The notes beneath the pieces were generated by a model. The model was not told where the DNA came from. It did no database searches and saw nothing but the letters and a program-made list of their open reading frames with translations. A program made the translations under genes and the position numbers. A stretch of DNA of 64,000 nucleotides from Pelagibacterium sp. (GTDB lineage Bacteria > Pseudomonadota > Alphaproteobacteria > Rhizobiales > Devosiaceae), in assembly GCA_002723255.1 (NCBI GenBank), contig PBNW01000038.1:1-64000 (forward strand), read 5' to 3'. Positions 63,726 to 64,000 of this stretch are shown here, piece by piece. Each line of letters begins with the position of its first letter. The stretch's first letter is position 1.

Positions 63726-64000
63726 CTATTTCGGCGCCATGCGCAGCGCGCCGTCGAGCCGCACGACTTCGCCGTTGAGATAGTCGTTGCCGATCATGGA
63801 CAGAACCAGATCGGCAAATTCCTCGGGCTTGCCCAACCGCGCCGGATTGGGGATGGAGTGCCCCAAAGCATCAAGCGCCTCGGCGGGCAATTCTTCGAGC
63901 AGGGGCGTTAAAAACAACCCCGGCGCGATGGCCAGAACCCGCACGCCGAACCGTGCAAACTCGCGCGCTGCCGGCAGGGTCAGGGACACGATTCCGCCTT
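63726..64000 (-). CDS. SDR-family 3-hydroxyacyl-CoA dehydrogenase-like, C-terminal part (partial)
   Basis: The frame stays open to base 64000 on the minus strand and the start lies outside the window. The visible residues ([60 protein letters not shown] and [13 protein letters not shown]) are the C-terminal half of the HSD17B10/FabG-like short-chain dehydrogenases acting on 3-hydroxyacyl-CoA. The KGG part of the catalytic helix is just inside the window and the catalytic Tyr would lie beyond it. It precedes the thioesterase and enoyl-CoA hydratase genes. Confidence 0.85.
   Translation of the reverse strand, partial: GGIVSLTLPAAREFARFGVRVLAIAPGLFLTPLLEELPAEALDALGHSIPNPARLGKPEEFADLVLSMIGNDYLNGEVVRLDGALRMAPK

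Overview
The window is a GC-rich chromosomal segment of an alphaproteobacterium, most likely a Hyphomicrobiales member (a Devosia/Pelagibacterium-type genome is my guess). The grounds are a RirA-type iron regulator with an Irr-like ICE box upstream, RIME-like intergenic repeats, a YehZYXW osmoprotectant transporter and many ABC uptake operons. I see no rRNA, tRNA, CRISPR, phage or insertion sequence. It reads as stable, catabolism-heavy chromosome.

Layout. 1-2.3 kb: tail of a 5'-nucleotidase, then a ThuA/Gfo-Idh-MocA pair behind a perfect LacI-type operator. 2.4-12.9 kb: a leftward reductive pyrimidine (uracil) catabolic cluster (NMT1-type ABC importer, dihydropyrimidinase, N-carbamoyl-beta-alanine amidohydrolase, methylmalonate-semialdehyde dehydrogenase, omega-aminotransferase) divergent from a RutR-like regulator, with a RutR-like operator between them. 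13.1-16.8 kb: rirA, nucleoside hydrolase, sulfurtransferase, diguanylate cyclase. 17-21.4 kb: polar amino-acid ABC importer with an AstE/aspartoacylase-type deacylase. 21.4-22 kb: TRIC-family membrane protein. 22.1-28.9 kb: transglutaminase/DUF2126, circularly permuted ATP-grasp plus alpha-E (split by a one-base frameshift in a C6 run) and a second transglutaminase, a poorly understood predicted peptide/amide-modifying system. 29-32.8 kb: yehZYXW-type osmoprotectant importer.

33-45.1 kb: a Dpp-type ABC operon carrying GNAT and NTF2-like genes, divergent from a 1144-aa hybrid histidine kinase followed by a cytoplasmic GH20 hexosaminidase. This resembles the Vibrio chitooligosaccharide (CBP/ChiS) system, and the kinase has a C-terminal domain that may bind DNA directly. 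45.2-50.8 kb: folate one-carbon genes folD, purU and metH, with a 22-bp palindrome in the metH promoter. 50.9-53.8 kb: a MocR regulator divergent from a PNPOx-like flavoprotein, then a GntR regulator. 54-57.5 kb: esterase, three RIME-like repeat units, cupin, DUF1801, AraC/GyrI and nitroreductase genes. 57.8-61.8 kb: a metal (Mn/Zn/Fe) ABC importer behind Fur-like boxes, both permeases carrying C-terminal winged-helix-like tails, followed by a YqjI-like PadR regulator. 62.5-64 kb: enoyl-CoA hydratase, hotdog thioesterase and a truncated SDR, probably an acyl-CoA degradation operon that continues beyond the window.

The candidates most worth study are the ChiS-like chito-oligosaccharide locus outside Vibrio, the transglutaminase/ATP-grasp cluster with its frameshift, and the winged-helix-tailed metal permeases. 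All functional calls come from reading motifs and context. No database search was run.
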